Shown here in pieces: positions 43,982 through 53,281 of a stretch of DNA of 64,000 bases (positions are counted from its first letter, which is position 1; each line of letters opens with the position of its first letter). The DNA is taken from positions 120,529 through 184,528 of the forward strand of contig NZ_VFIA01000013.1 in NCBI RefSeq assembly GCF_014282275.1, written 5' to 3'. The notes under the pieces were generated by a model. That model searched no databases. It saw nothing but the letters and a program-made list of their open reading frames with translations, and was not told the DNA's origin. The stretch is from Spirosoma utsteinense (GTDB lineage: Bacteria; Bacteroidota; Bacteroidia; Cytophagales; Spirosomataceae). The position numbers were made by a program, and so were the translations under genes.

Positions 43982-44695
43982 TTATAGGGTGATCGGTTCT
44001 TCTTTCTCCTCAAAGAACAGGTAGTTCAGTAGATCACAGTAGGGTTTGAGAAGCTGGCACCCGCGTACAAGTTCGTTGGCAAAATTCGGTTTAAGGACCT
44101 CTTTATCCGTATACCGATGGATGAAAAAAAGTTCTTTCCGGCGAAGCAAATCAATTTCGGGGTGATCGGCCGCGTACCCTTTCGGGCTTGTCTTCATTAC
44201 CTCGCCCGACACCTCCGGAAAATACGCCCGAAAAGCATCGGCTTCGATAATGTCTTTTAACTCACCAACGTTGTAATCGACTTCCTGACGAAACTTGGCC
44301 AGATTGGCCGGCGTCGGCTGCCACATGCCAGCCCCCAAAAACGATTGATTGCCGGGTTGAATCTGAACGTAATAGTCAATCCGTCCGGAATGACGACCAC
44401 CGGGTCCAATCGCAAAAGCCAGATTGGATTTATACGGGGCTTTATCTTTCGAAAAACGAATATCCCGATTAATACGAAAGATACAATCCTTGACAGCGGT
44501 ATTCGCCAGCGGCTCGAAAGCGCTCATCTCCAGCAGTACCCGCTCCACTACCCCGCACAATTCGGCTTTAGCAGCATCATACCGACTCCGGTTGGCGTGG
44601 AACCACTCCCGGTGGTTGTTATTGACCAGGTCGGCCATGAAATCAAGCGTATGCCGGGTGAAGGCCGCTTTTGAAGCAGATTGTGTTGTCATCAC
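43982..44695 (-). CDS. DUF2461 family protein
   Basis: A 237-residue protein of the DUF2461 family. Hallmarks are FMADLVNNNHREWFHANRSRYDAAK near residue 20, FRINRDIRFSKDKAPYKSN around 72-90 (a strong family signature), and GAGMWQPTPANLAKFRQEV. No signal peptide is present. Function is unknown in the literature I recall. It lies 19 bases upstream of the RidA-like gene on the same strand and may be transcribed with it. Confidence 0.88.
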   Translation of the reverse strand: MMTTQSASKAAFTRHTLDFMADLVNNNHREWFHANRSRYDAAKAELCGVVERVLLEMSAFEPLANTAVKDCIFRINRDIRFSKDKAPYKSNLAFAIGPGGRHSGRIDYYVQIQPGNQSFLGAGMWQPTPANLAKFRQEVDYNVGELKDIIEADAFRAYFPEVSGEVMKTSPKGYAADHPEIDLLRRKELFFIHRYTDKEVLKPNFANELVRGCQLLKPYCDLLNYLFFEEKEEPITL

Positions 44696-44739
44696 TAACC
44701 AAAGATAAGCAAACGGCCGGAAGGTACACGCTTTGCCGC

Positions 44740-45676
44740 TTAGCTTACCACAAAAAGTTGGCGTTTAAACTGACGGGGACACATCCGCTCGACCGACCGG
44801 AAAGCACTGCTGAAATGAGTCAGGCTGTTGAAGCCCGATTCATAACAGGCGTCGGTAATACTTTTGGCGGGATTACTCAGGATGATTTTGGCCCGCCCGA
44901 TCCGTTCGGTCAGGATGAACTGCGCGGGAGAAACGCCTAGTTCACTTTTGAAAAGCCGGAAGAAATGAGATTTTGACAGACAGGCCTTATCGCTGAGTTC
45001 TTCTATCGACAGGGAACGGGTTACGTTCTCACGGATATAAGCGACAATGTAAGCCAGCCTGTTCGTGTTGACATGCTGATGGGTAGTGGTCAGCAAATCG
45101 GACCGCACCTGGATCTGCGACAGGCGCACGATGAGTTCTTTGAGGGTATTTTTGATAAAGAACGATTTGAACGGGTTGTTCTCACGAAAGAGCCGCGTCA
45201 GCTTATCGATCAGCGAACTGATTTCGGGATCGTTTTGCAGTCGGTAGCTGTCGGTATTCAGCCGCCACTGATCGGTTGTTTCAACGCGGTCTACCTGCTC
45301 GTTCAGTTCCGAAACGGTTTGCCGGATGAACTCATCGGAAATAGTCAGTGCCAGACAGCGGGTTGGTGCATCGATGGTAGCATCAGGAAAATCGACGTGA
45401 ATCCGTTTGCTGGATTGCATCACCAGCGACTCGCCGGGGTGGTAATCGAAGGGCAGTTGATTATCCAGATAAACGACTTTTTTTTCCGCTCAACATACTG
45501 GTCATCACGGGCGTATCGAATTGTAACTCGATCCGACTGGCCGCCTGAAACGTTTCGTACAAATGCAGTTCGGCCAGGTCATGGCTCAGTGTTAGTTTAT
45601 TCTCGACAAGTTTGCTGATTGGATTACCCCATATACCAACGGCTTCTTTGCTAAAACCTTCACGTATCTTCTTCAT
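44740..45676 (-). pseudogene. AraC-family regulator broken by frameshift in an A8 tract
   Basis: Two minus-strand frames encode consecutive parts of one AraC regulator. The first (from ATG 45676, MKKIREGFSKEAVGIWG) runs through SMLSGKK and then leaves frame at eight A (45485-45478 on the minus strand). Removing one A gives SGKKVVYLDNQLPFDYHPGE and joins to VMQSSKRIHVDFPDA without a gap; total length then becomes 936 bases, 311 codons plus stop. The C-terminal HTH has LSIEELSDKACLSKSHFFRLF and ACYESGFNSLTHFSSAFR. Either an inactivating mutation, phase variation by slippage, or a sequencing error at the homopolymer. It is a soluble type, unlike the regulator at 7124. Confidence 0.85.
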
Positions 45677-46115
45677 AATGTACGCTGAATTGACCTTTAC
45701 TAGTATCTGCTTATATAACAACTCTGCAACTAGACAATTTCAGTAAAAATTAAGAAGAAATTAACAAAACGAACTAAATTATATCTACTACAGAGGGAGA
45801 GTACTCCGTTTATACGTTGGTTTCTGTCGCCTTAAATCAAAAATTACGCTTGTCGCAGCCGGTTCCCCGACTGTATGCCGGACCAGTTCCTCACTCGCAA
45901 TCCCAATCGGCGTGCCTGTCCGGATTCAAGGTGGCCTAATCCGAGCCGCAGGAAGTGGCTGATCCAGTGCCAATTCACACAGGGCCATTCAAAAATACCT
46001 GACCAAAACGCTCGCCAACCATCGATGAGCGCTTTTTTGTGCAAACATCAGTTTACTTGCTCTAGTTATTTGGCAGAACAAACACTTAATCACCAACCAA
46101 TCGTTGGTCTACGTT
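45677..46115. other. intergenic region
   Basis: A 439-base spacer without a gene I can support. The first 170 bases are AT-rich. Overlapping short frames around 45844-46156 on both strands lack motifs. A weak hairpin-like CGCTC...GAGCG with a six-T run at about 46012-46036 could be an isolated terminator of an unseen small transcript. Confidence 0.4.
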
Positions 46116-46310
46116 ATGCCAGACAAGACATTAGAGAAAGTGGAAAAAGAGTATGAGGGTCAGCGTATCACTGGCAACGAGGATAATGGTACCCAGCACG
46201 GCCAGAAAGGGAATGGCCGCAGTTCGACCTCCCACAAAAGCAGCAAAAAAGGATCACACAGCGCTGGTGGGTCAACGGGGGGCAGCAAAGGCGGCAGTCA
46301 CACGAACTAG
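46116..46310 (+). CDS. tiny Gly/Ser/Lys-rich protein
   Basis: A 64-residue hydrophilic protein: a charged start MPDKTLEKVEKEYEGQR then a low-complexity tail rich in Gly, Ser, Lys and His (GQKGNGRSSTSHKSSKKGSH). It looks intrinsically disordered and resembles small stress-associated 'KGG'-type proteins in flavour only. ATG 46116 is preferred to 46104 because it gives a normal charged start. It precedes another tiny Lys-rich gene on the same strand; the two may share a transcript. The reality of this gene is moderate, based on composition and neighbour similarity. Confidence 0.5.
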   Translation: MPDKTLEKVEKEYEGQRITGNEDNGTQHGQKGNGRSSTSHKSSKKGSHSAGGSTGGSKGGSHTN

Positions 46311-46363
46311 CAGGTCAATCTGGTTAGCCGGAGTTATCATTTACTCTAAAACCAATCAAGGCT

Positions 46364-46546
46364 ATGAATTTTTCCATCAAGTATTATTCGCCCCAAACGG
46401 GCGGTGGCAACAGTCACATCAATCAGAAAGAAGAAGGCAAAGCCGGCAAAAGCGGCAGCAAACAGCGTTCGACTAAGAAGACTACCGAAAAACCGGCAAA
46501 TGACAGGGCCGATAATTCGAAGAAAAACGCAAACAGTGTCGATTAA
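46364..46546 (+). CDS. tiny Lys/Asn/Gly-rich protein
   Basis: A 60-residue hydrophilic protein, MNFSIKYYSPQTGGGNSH followed by a Lys-rich disordered stretch (KEEGKAGKSGSKQRSTKKTTEK). It resembles its upstream neighbour in composition but not in alignment. The stop codon overlaps the left arm of a 24-bp inverted repeat, a layout seen after real genes in this window, which supports a true transcript end here. Function is unknown; nucleic-acid binding or a desiccation/stress role is only a composition-based guess. Confidence 0.55.
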   Translation: MNFSIKYYSPQTGGGNSHINQKEEGKAGKSGSKQRSTKKTTEKPANDRADNSKKNANSVD

Positions 46547-46601
46547 CCGATATCAGCGATGGGTGATAGCCTGTGCGTATCACCCATCGCTGATATCGGT
46601 T
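46545..46601. terminator. 24-bp perfect inverted repeat, bidirectional terminator
   Basis: AACCGATATCAGCGATGGGT... at 46545-46568 is exactly inverted at 46578-46601 around a nine-base loop. The arms overlap the stop codons of the two convergent genes on either side. Confidence 0.82.
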
Positions 46602-47653
46602 TAAAAAATATACCGGATACCACACCACGGAATTTCTTCGCTGACCATCCGGCTGAATACGTCGATCATTTTGCCCTTAAGCTGATGATCATACCGGATA
46701 TTCCAACCCCCAAACTGGCTAACCTTACTTTCCTGCAGAGACGGCACCCAAAGCAGTTCTTCAGCTTTCGGATTTATGGCAAGGTTTGCCTGGTGCTGTA
46801 CCTGGTTGTGGGTCAGAAAAATCACCTCACACTGTAGTTGAGCTTTCACCTCAGGGCGCAGTGCCGTATCCAGTTGCCGAAATAGAGCGCGGTAATCGTC
46901 ACGCCATGCTTTGGGGTCGCCATCGGGGCCACTGTACACGATAACAGGCGAAAAATTCACGTGTACGTCATAGCCTGCTTCGTAGAAGTCATTGATGGCG
47001 GCAATACGCGTTTCTATGCTGTCGGTGCGGACGTCGACCAATTTGCTGACATGGGCCGGCATCAGGCTGAACCGGATGCGGACCTTGCGCTGCGGGTCGA
47101 AATCGAGCATAGCCCGATTCACGAACTTGGTGGCAAAGGTGGCCTTGGCACGGGGGTGGTCGCGGTAGAACTCAAACACTTGACGAACACCATCAGACAG
47201 GCCGTAATCGACCGATATATCGGAATTACAGCCGATGTCATACGTCCAGTAGGAAGCATCGGTTTGGTTGGCAGGCTTGGGCCACGGCAGCGCCAGTACG
47301 TGTTTATCCACCGTATTCATAATATCCTCGACGTTGGTAAACAGCGTGATCGGATTTACTTTCTTATGCCGGTCGACATAGCAGTAGGCACAGCCGCCGA
47401 AACAGCCGTTGGCGAGGCTCGGAGCGATATAGTCTGAACTACGTCCGCTCCATTTGATCTCTTTTGTCTTGAGCTTTCCCAGTACCAGCACATCGGACTT
47501 TACCTTGTAATGGTTCATTCCGAGTTCAGGTAATCGGTTATGCTGCGTTACTTCGAGGGTTTCAGCATCGGGGTAGCTGGCCAATACAGATTCACCCCGT
47601 TCGTTGAGCGAATCGGCCGTATACAGAATAAGGCTGGGCTTGAAATCAGGCAT
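46601..47653 (-). CDS. SplB-like radical SAM protein (spore photoproduct lyase family)
   Basis: A 350-residue radical SAM enzyme of the spore photoproduct lyase family. The cluster motif is CFGGCAYCY (CxxxCxxC) near residues 83-91. Other family blocks are KWSGRSSDYIAPSLANGC, TYDIGCNSDISVDYG, ATFATKFVN and VRIRFSLMP. In Bacillus the enzyme reverses the spore photoproduct; in this non-sporeformer the substrate is unknown, perhaps another thymine lesion. The late conserved Cys of true SplB is not clear; a Cys occurs near EIPWCGIRY. ATG 47653 (MPDFKPSLILY) is chosen over the long AT-rich upstream frame. Confidence 0.88.
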   Translation of the reverse strand: MPDFKPSLILYTADSLNERGESVLASYPDAETLEVTQHNRLPELGMNHYKVKSDVLVLGKLKTKEIKWSGRSSDYIAPSLANGCFGGCAYCYVDRHKKVNPITLFTNVEDIMNTVDKHVLALPWPKPANQTDASYWTYDIGCNSDISVDYGLSDGVRQVFEFYRDHPRAKATFATKFVNRAMLDFDPQRKVRIRFSLMPAHVSKLVDVRTDSIETRIAAINDFYEAGYDVHVNFSPVIVYSGPDGDPKAWRDDYRALFRQLDTALRPEVKAQLQCEVIFLTHNQVQHQANLAINPKAEELLWVPSLQESKVSQFGGWNIRYDHQLKGKMIDVFSRMVSEEIPWCGIRYIF

Positions 47654-47670
47654 GAAAAGATAGTTGAGTA

Positions 47671-47695
47671 GGGTATTAAATAAACATGAATACCC
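47671..47695. promoter_or_regulatory. GGGTATT...AATACCC inverted repeat upstream of splB-like gene
   Basis: GGGTATT (47671-47677) and AATACCC (47689-47695) are inverted around an 11-base AT-rich spacer, 18 bases upstream of the splB-like start. It could be an operator. Confidence 0.3.
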
Positions 47696-47864
47696 CTTTA
47701 TTAGTTCGCTAAGATAAAAGGATAACGTACTGCAAATCAATACATTATCTGCTAAATATTAGCTCCCCACAAACTATATAGTAAAGCTGGTCAGCGGTAG
47801 ACGATCAGGCACAAAAAACGAGCAGGTTTTATGCCTAACTTCGTCAGAAAAGATCAAACGCTTC

Positions 47865-48449
47865 ATGGAAACGACCCGACGCCGGCTTCTCGCTTTGCTG
47901 GCCACCTTGCCCCTGCTTAGCTTTTTCTCGGCCAGTCGCCGGTCACCCAGATCATTGCTACCCACACCACCCTGCGACGACCACGATGAACCCACACCAC
48001 CGCTGGAAGAAGGCCCTTTTTTCTCGCCCCGATCGCCGGAACGTTCCAACCTCCTGGAGCAGTCGATGGCCGGAACGGTAGTCGTACTGAGCGGCCGTGT
48101 GCTGAACACGAAGTGTCAACCCGTTGCGAACGTACTGCTCGACTGGTGGCAGGCTGATGCGGAGGGCCACTACGACAACCGGGGATTTCGCCTGCGCGGT
48201 CACCAATACACCGACAAGCGCGGATATTTTCAGATGGAAACCGTTATGCCGGGGCTGTATCCGGGCCGCACCCGCCATTTTCATGTGAAGCTACAAGCTC
48301 CCGGACAACCGGTACTGACGACACAACTTTTCTTCCCGGACGAACCCCAGAACCAGCGCGACCGCATCTTCAAGGCCGCTTTGGTCATGAACATGCGGCA
48401 CAAAGGCGACAGGGACCTGGCAACGTACACATTTGTAGTCAACGCCTGA
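47865..48449 (+). CDS. intradiol ring-cleavage dioxygenase-like protein
   Basis: A 194-residue protein of the intradiol dioxygenase fold. The non-heme Fe(III) ligands appear complete: Tyr in GHYDNRG, Tyr in PGLYPGR, and two His in RHFHVK. The FRLRGHQYTDKRGYF and TVMPGLYP blocks are standard. The N-terminus (METTRRRLLALLATLPLLSF) is a signal peptide with a twin-Arg-like start, so the enzyme is probably exported; that is unlike catabolic cytosolic catechol dioxygenases. The aromatic substrate is unknown and no degradation genes are nearby. Confidence 0.85.
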   Translation: METTRRRLLALLATLPLLSFFSASRRSPRSLLPTPPCDDHDEPTPPLEEGPFFSPRSPERSNLLEQSMAGTVVVLSGRVLNTKCQPVANVLLDWWQADAEGHYDNRGFRLRGHQYTDKRGYFQMETVMPGLYPGRTRHFHVKLQAPGQPVLTTQLFFPDEPQNQRDRIFKAALVMNMRHKGDRDLATYTFVVNA

Positions 48450-48676
48450 TCGATGGGTAATGGATTGGAAATGGCTAAAGCTAAATGCTGTCGAACCCCA
48501 TCAATAGTCTTCTTCGGAGAGCCCCTTTCGCTACTTTTTTCGTTGACTAAAAGCCATTTATCCCGTAAAACTGTTCTCTTAGTACCTACTATACTCAGCA
48601 TCCCCACAATCTATCCATACAGTCTGTTGGCTTTCGGCCTATTTGACTGCACCTGGAACCCTTATTTCCGCTACTT

Positions 48677-49975
48677 ATGTCATCTATTCCTTCTGACACA
48701 CCGCCACCCCTGGCAGAGTTGGTTTCTTATTTGTTTTCCCGTCGGGAAGCCATCCTCAACAACTGGCGTACAGCCTGCGAACAGGACGCCAATCTGGGCA
48801 AGATCTCCTCGCTGAGCCGCGAAGAATTCAATAACCTGCTGCCTATCGTACTGGATATTCTGGAGCAGCGCCTGCTCAACCAGCAGCCCGAAGCCGACAT
48901 GGGTATCACAGCCAGTTCACATGGCCTTCACCGCTGGAAAAAAGCACTTCGCCTATCCGATACACTTCAGGAACTGCACCATTTGTCCCAAACGCTGTAT
49001 GCAGAACTGGAATCTTACCTGAAGCTTGTCCCCACAACCGACCTTCGCGTCCTTTTGCTGGCTCAGCGAGAGATTGCTCAGCTGATGGGAGAAGCCATGC
49101 ACGGCAGTGTGCATAAATACGATGAACTCCAGCAACTCGAAGCCGCCAACCGGGCCTCGGCACTGCAACTGGCCATTGACCAGATGACACAGATATCCCG
49201 CCAGCGAGGTAGCCTCCTGCGCACTTCTTCCCATGATCTGCGCAGCAGTTTCGGCATTGTGAACAGTGCCGCTTACCTGCTCAAAACGGAGGGACTGAGC
49301 GAGCAGGAGCGGGAGCAGTATCTGGACATGCTGAACCGGAACCTGAATAATATTCAGTCGATGCTGAGCAACCTGATGGACTTGTCAAGGCTGGAAGCAG
49401 GCGAGGAAGTTGTAAGCATTGAGGCCGTTGACGCGGGCCAGTTGCTGACGGAACTGGTAGAAGGAGCTCAGTCTATTGCCAGTGAGCGTGGGCTCAAGCT
49501 CCTGCTGGACGGCCCGGACGCGCTGGTTGTAGAAACCGATAAAGTGAAACTACAGCGTATTATTCAGAACCTGATGGTCAATGCGCTGAAATATACGCCT
49601 ACGGGCTTTATATCCGTTTCCTGGTCTCAGGAAGGAGATGCCCGCTGGACGGTGAGTGTACAGGATTCGGGGCCTGGTTTATCCAGCGAGTTAACCAAAC
49701 TACTGGTACAGCAGTTGAAACCGACGGTCGATGGTACCAGCGCCCTCGGTCCCGAGCATGCCGAACCCGTTTCTGTTGTTCCGTCAGACGCTCATGAGAT
49801 ACCACCGGGGCCCGTGCTGGCGAAACAAAAAGACCCGCTTAACCAGGGTGAAGGCATCGGCTTACAGATTGTAAAACGTCTGTCTGATCTGATACACGCC
49901 AGCGTGGAAATTGAAACCGAACCTAAGCGTGGCACGCTGGTACGCGTGCGGATGCCTATCCATTGGGAGGGTTAA
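48677..49975 (+). CDS. orphan sensor histidine kinase with RsbRD-like N-terminus
   Basis: A 432-residue soluble histidine kinase. Residues about 10-150 are helical and resemble the RsbRD/RsbT co-antagonist N-terminal sensor domain (NNWRTACEQDANLG). A coiled linker leads to the HisKA H-box SSHDLRSSFG, with the phospho-His near residue 189, then the HATPase: N-box NLMVNALKY, G1 DSGPGLS and G2 GEGIGLQIVKR. A roughly 60-residue insert rich in Pro/Glu separates G1 and G2. There is no membrane helix. No response regulator is adjacent, so it is an orphan. Confidence 0.88.
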   Translation: MSSIPSDTPPPLAELVSYLFSRREAILNNWRTACEQDANLGKISSLSREEFNNLLPIVLDILEQRLLNQQPEADMGITASSHGLHRWKKALRLSDTLQELHHLSQTLYAELESYLKLVPTTDLRVLLLAQREIAQLMGEAMHGSVHKYDELQQLEAANRASALQLAIDQMTQISRQRGSLLRTSSHDLRSSFGIVNSAAYLLKTEGLSEQEREQYLDMLNRNLNNIQSMLSNLMDLSRLEAGEEVVSIEAVDAGQLLTELVEGAQSIASERGLKLLLDGPDALVVETDKVKLQRIIQNLMVNALKYTPTGFISVSWSQEGDARWTVSVQDSGPGLSSELTKLLVQQLKPTVDGTSALGPEHAEPVSVVPSDAHEIPPGPVLAKQKDPLNQGEGIGLQIVKRLSDLIHASVEIETEPKRGTLVRVRMPIHWEG

Positions 49976-49989
49976 GCAGTCAGTATTTT

Positions 49990-50068
49990 CCGGTTAGCCC
50001 CTAAAAAAACCGACCAACACCATCACGTACGGTAATGGTGTTGGTCGGTTTTTTTAGGGGCTAACCGG
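49990..50068. terminator. 34-bp perfect inverted repeat, bidirectional terminator
   Basis: Arms at 49990-50023 and 50035-50068 are exactly complementary, each holding a seven-A or seven-T run, around an 11-base loop. It is the longest perfect stem in the window apart from the trmN6 element and separates the convergent kinase and RND genes. Confidence 0.88.
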
Positions 50069-50078
50069 TGGCAGTCCG

Positions 50079-53000
50079 CTATTTATCAACCATTTGTGGT
50101 TGTTCTACCGGCTTTTGTTCCTTTTTGCCATTCTCTCTCAGCTTAGCCAGCCCTTTCTTGCCATACGCCAGGCGGGTAATCCCTACGTAGAGTACCGGCA
50201 CCACGAAGATAGCCAGTGAGGTTGCTGCCAGCATACCCCCCAACACCGTCCGGCCAATGGTTGCCCGGGCCACCCCCCCCGCGCCGGTGGCGATGGCCAG
50301 CGGAAGTACGCCGAGAATAAAGGCCAGCGAAGTCATTAAGATCGGGCGCAGTCGCAGGCGAACCGCTTCCATCGTCGACTCCATCAAATCCTCACCCCTA
50401 TCAACGCGCTCTTTGGCAAACTCCACGATCAGGATGGCGTTTTTAGCGGCCAGACCAATCAGCGTGATCAGACCGATCTGGGCATACACGTTGTTTGTGA
50501 GGTACGGGAAAATGATCAGCGCCGTAATAGCACCCAATGCACCGATTGGTACTGACAACAATACCGAAAAGGGTACCGACCAGCTTTCATACAAGGCGGC
50601 CAGGAACAGGAATACGAAGCCAATCGACAGCATGAAGATGTAAATGGAACTGCTGCCTGCATTGATCTCTTCACGGCTCAGCCCACCAAAATCATAGGAG
50701 TAGCCAGCGGGCAACACCTTGGCAGCCACTTCGCGGAGGGCGTCGTTGGCCTGACTGGTACTATATCCCGGTTTGGCACCCCCATTCAGTTCGACCGAGC
50801 GGAAGAGGTTGAAGTGCGAGATCAGCGGAGCATTTTCAATGACACTGGTTTTGATAACCGTACTGATAGGCACCAGTTGACCGGCTCCATTCCGGACATA
50901 ATACTGGTTGAGAGCTTTTATATCGGCCCGGTACATGGTGTCGGCCTGGGCGACTACCCGGAATTTACGTCCGTAAATAATGAAGTCGTTGACATACTGA
51001 CTACCCAGCAGCGTTTGCATCGTGGTATATACCGAACTGACGGGTATGCCCAGTTTCTTACACTTATCACGGTCTACATCGACCCGGTAGGCCGGCGATT
51101 TGGCCGTGAAGTAAGTAAAGGCACGGGAAATTTCGGGGCGTTTATTAGCCTCCGCCAGAAAATTCTGCACGACGTTATCGAACGCCCGAACATCGTCATT
51201 CGATTCGCGCTGCTGAATCTCGAAGGTGAAGCCCGACGATTGGCCCAGACCCGGAATGGCAGGCGGCTGCAACACCTGCGGGCGGGCATCGTTCAGCACC
51301 GACAGTTCCTTTTGCAGTTTAACGACCAGCGAATCGGCCTGCATATTCCGCTCCTTCCGCTCTTCCCAGGGTTTCAGCTGCATAAAGACCGTACCACTGT
51401 TCGACTTGGAAGCAAACGTAATAGCGTTAAGCCCACCCAGTGCCGCAAAGTGATTCACATAAGGCTGCTTCTTCAGAATAGCCATGATTCTCTGGAGTAC
51501 CTCAAGGCTACGCGTGGTTGAGGCTGCTTCAGGAATTTCGTAGGTGATGATCAGCCGTCCCTCGTCTTCCGTCGGGATAAAGCCGGTTGGCTTGGCACGG
51601 AACATAAGCCCCGTTCCTATATACAAAACGACCAGCCCGACAATAACCAGTGGCGTAGCTTTTATAAGCCGTCTCACTCCGTTCGAATAGGCGTTCGTCA
51701 CTCGCTCGAACCACTGGTTGAACTTATAGAAAAACTTGTTGAGACCGGTAGCGTTCTCGTCGATGTGCATGGGCTTAAGCAGCAGCGTACACAAGGCTGG
51801 TGTGAGCGACAAAGCCACGAACGCCGAAATCAATACCGAAACAGCAATGGTAATGGCAAACTGCTGATAAAGCCGACCGACGATGCCGGGAATGAAGCCT
51901 ACCGGCACGAACACCGCAGCCAGAATCAGGGCAATGGCGATTACCGGAGCCGAAATCTCTCGCATGGCCTCTCTGGTGGCTTCCTTGGGATTCATGCCTT
52001 TGTCGAGATTGACCTGAACGGCCTCCACCACCACAATAGCATCATCGACCACGATACCGATGGCCAGCACGAACGCAAAGAGCGTCAGCGTATTGATGGT
52101 AAAACCAAGCGGCACGAACAGCGCGAACGTACCGATAATGGATACGGGTATGGCCAGCAGCGTAATCAGCGTAGCCCGCCAGCTTTGCAGAAACAGGAAC
52201 ACAACCAGGATAACCAGCACCAGGGCTTCCCCCAGCGTTTTGATAACCTCGCCGATAGACACCTGGATAACCGATACCGACTCGAAAGGCACCACATATT
52301 CAATGTCTTTCGGAAAGGTCTTTTTCAGGTTATCCATCGCGGCATAAACCCCTTTCGCCGTTTCCAGTGCGTTACTGCCTGGCAACTGGTATACCAGCAG
52401 ATAGGATGCGCGCTTGCCGTCGACGAACGAGTTACTGGCATAGGAGAACTTACCCAGCTGAACCCGCGCAACATCTTCCAGACGGACCAGCGACCCTGTA
52501 GTCGGTTCACTGCGAACGATGATTTTCCGAAAGTCCTCCTCCTTACTGAGTCGGCTGTTGGTAAAGACCGAATACTCGAACGCCTGGGTTGCTGGTTGCG
52601 GAGAGGCCCCTACCGAGCCACCCGCCACTTGCAGGTTCTGCTCCTGGAGGGCTGCCACGACATCCTCCGGTGTTAGCCCCAACTGCGCCAGGCGGTCGGG
52701 TTTGAGCCAGATCCGCATACTGAAATCATCAGCCCGGCTGAATATATCGCCCACCCCCGGCACCCGCAGCAGCGCATCCCGGATATAGATGTTCGTGTAA
52801 TTATCTAAAAACGAAACGTTGTGCGTGCCCTTGGGCGAGTACATCGCAACCAGCATAAACAGCGATGGGTTACGCTTACGTACCACAACACCAAGACGGG
52901 TTACCTCCTGCGGCAATTGTGGCTGCGCAATACCAACCCGGTTCTGAACGTCGAGGGCGGCAATGTTCACATCGGTACCTACCTTGAAGGTCACGTTCAT

Positions 53001-53270
53001 GCTCATACGGCCGTCGTTGGTAGAGTTGGTCTGGACGTAATCCATACCGGGCGTACCATTCACCTGGGTTTCAATGGGTGTTGCCACCGTCTGTTCCACC
53101 GTCTGCGCATCGGCACCCGTATACGTACCCGTTACCTGCACCACCGGGGGCGTAATGTCGGGATACTGACTGACCGGCAAACTCAATAAAGCCAGCACGC
53201 CTAACATGACGATCACGATCGACGCGACGATGGCTGTAACTGGTCGGTTGATGAATATTTCTGCGAACAT
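50079..53270 (-). CDS. RND efflux pump permease, HAE1/AcrB type
   Basis: A 1063-residue inner membrane proton/drug antiporter of the AcrB/MexB type. Twelve membrane helices are expected. The proton-relay region shows GIVVDDAIVVVEAV in TM4, and other family blocks are FFINRPVTA-like FAEIFINRPVTAIVAS at the N-terminus, PVSQYPDITPPVVQV and GLAAKNAILIVEFAK. The periplasmic porter loops are full length. Substrates are not predictable. It is the last gene of a TolC-adaptor-RND operon; a hairpin lies between it and the adaptor gene. Confidence 0.95.
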   Translation of the reverse strand: MFAEIFINRPVTAIVASIVIVMLGVLALLSLPVSQYPDITPPVVQVTGTYTGADAQTVEQTVATPIETQVNGTPGMDYVQTNSTNDGRMSMNVTFKVGTDVNIAALDVQNRVGIAQPQLPQEVTRLGVVVRKRNPSLFMLVAMYSPKGTHNVSFLDNYTNIYIRDALLRVPGVGDIFSRADDFSMRIWLKPDRLAQLGLTPEDVVAALQEQNLQVAGGSVGASPQPATQAFEYSVFTNSRLSKEEDFRKIIVRSEPTTGSLVRLEDVARVQLGKFSYASNSFVDGKRASYLLVYQLPGSNALETAKGVYAAMDNLKKTFPKDIEYVVPFESVSVIQVSIGEVIKTLGEALVLVILVVFLFLQSWRATLITLLAIPVSIIGTFALFVPLGFTINTLTLFAFVLAIGIVVDDAIVVVEAVQVNLDKGMNPKEATREAMREISAPVIAIALILAAVFVPVGFIPGIVGRLYQQFAITIAVSVLISAFVALSLTPALCTLLLKPMHIDENATGLNKFFYKFNQWFERVTNAYSNGVRRLIKATPLVIVGLVVLYIGTGLMFRAKPTGFIPTEDEGRLIITYEIPEAASTTRSLEVLQRIMAILKKQPYVNHFAALGGLNAITFASKSNSGTVFMQLKPWEERKERNMQADSLVVKLQKELSVLNDARPQVLQPPAIPGLGQSSGFTFEIQQRESNDDVRAFDNVVQNFLAEANKRPEISRAFTYFTAKSPAYRVDVDRDKCKKLGIPVSSVYTTMQTLLGSQYVNDFIIYGRKFRVVAQADTMYRADIKALNQYYVRNGAGQLVPISTVIKTSVIENAPLISHFNLFRSVELNGGAKPGYSTSQANDALREVAAKVLPAGYSYDFGGLSREEINAGSSSIYIFMLSIGFVFLFLAALYESWSVPFSVLLSVPIGALGAITALIIFPYLTNNVYAQIGLITLIGLAAKNAILIVEFAKERVDRGEDLMESTMEAVRLRLRPILMTSLAFILGVLPLAIATGAGGVARATIGRTVLGGMLAATSLAIFVVPVLYVGITRLAYGKKGLAKLRENGKKEQKPVEQPQMVDK

Positions 53271-53281
53271 AATTTGGGGTC

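Noticed and set aside
45844..46156. Short overlapping frames on both strands before the tiny Lys-rich genes
   Set aside because: No start signals, motifs or composition suggestive of coding; one overlaps the supported gene at 46116.
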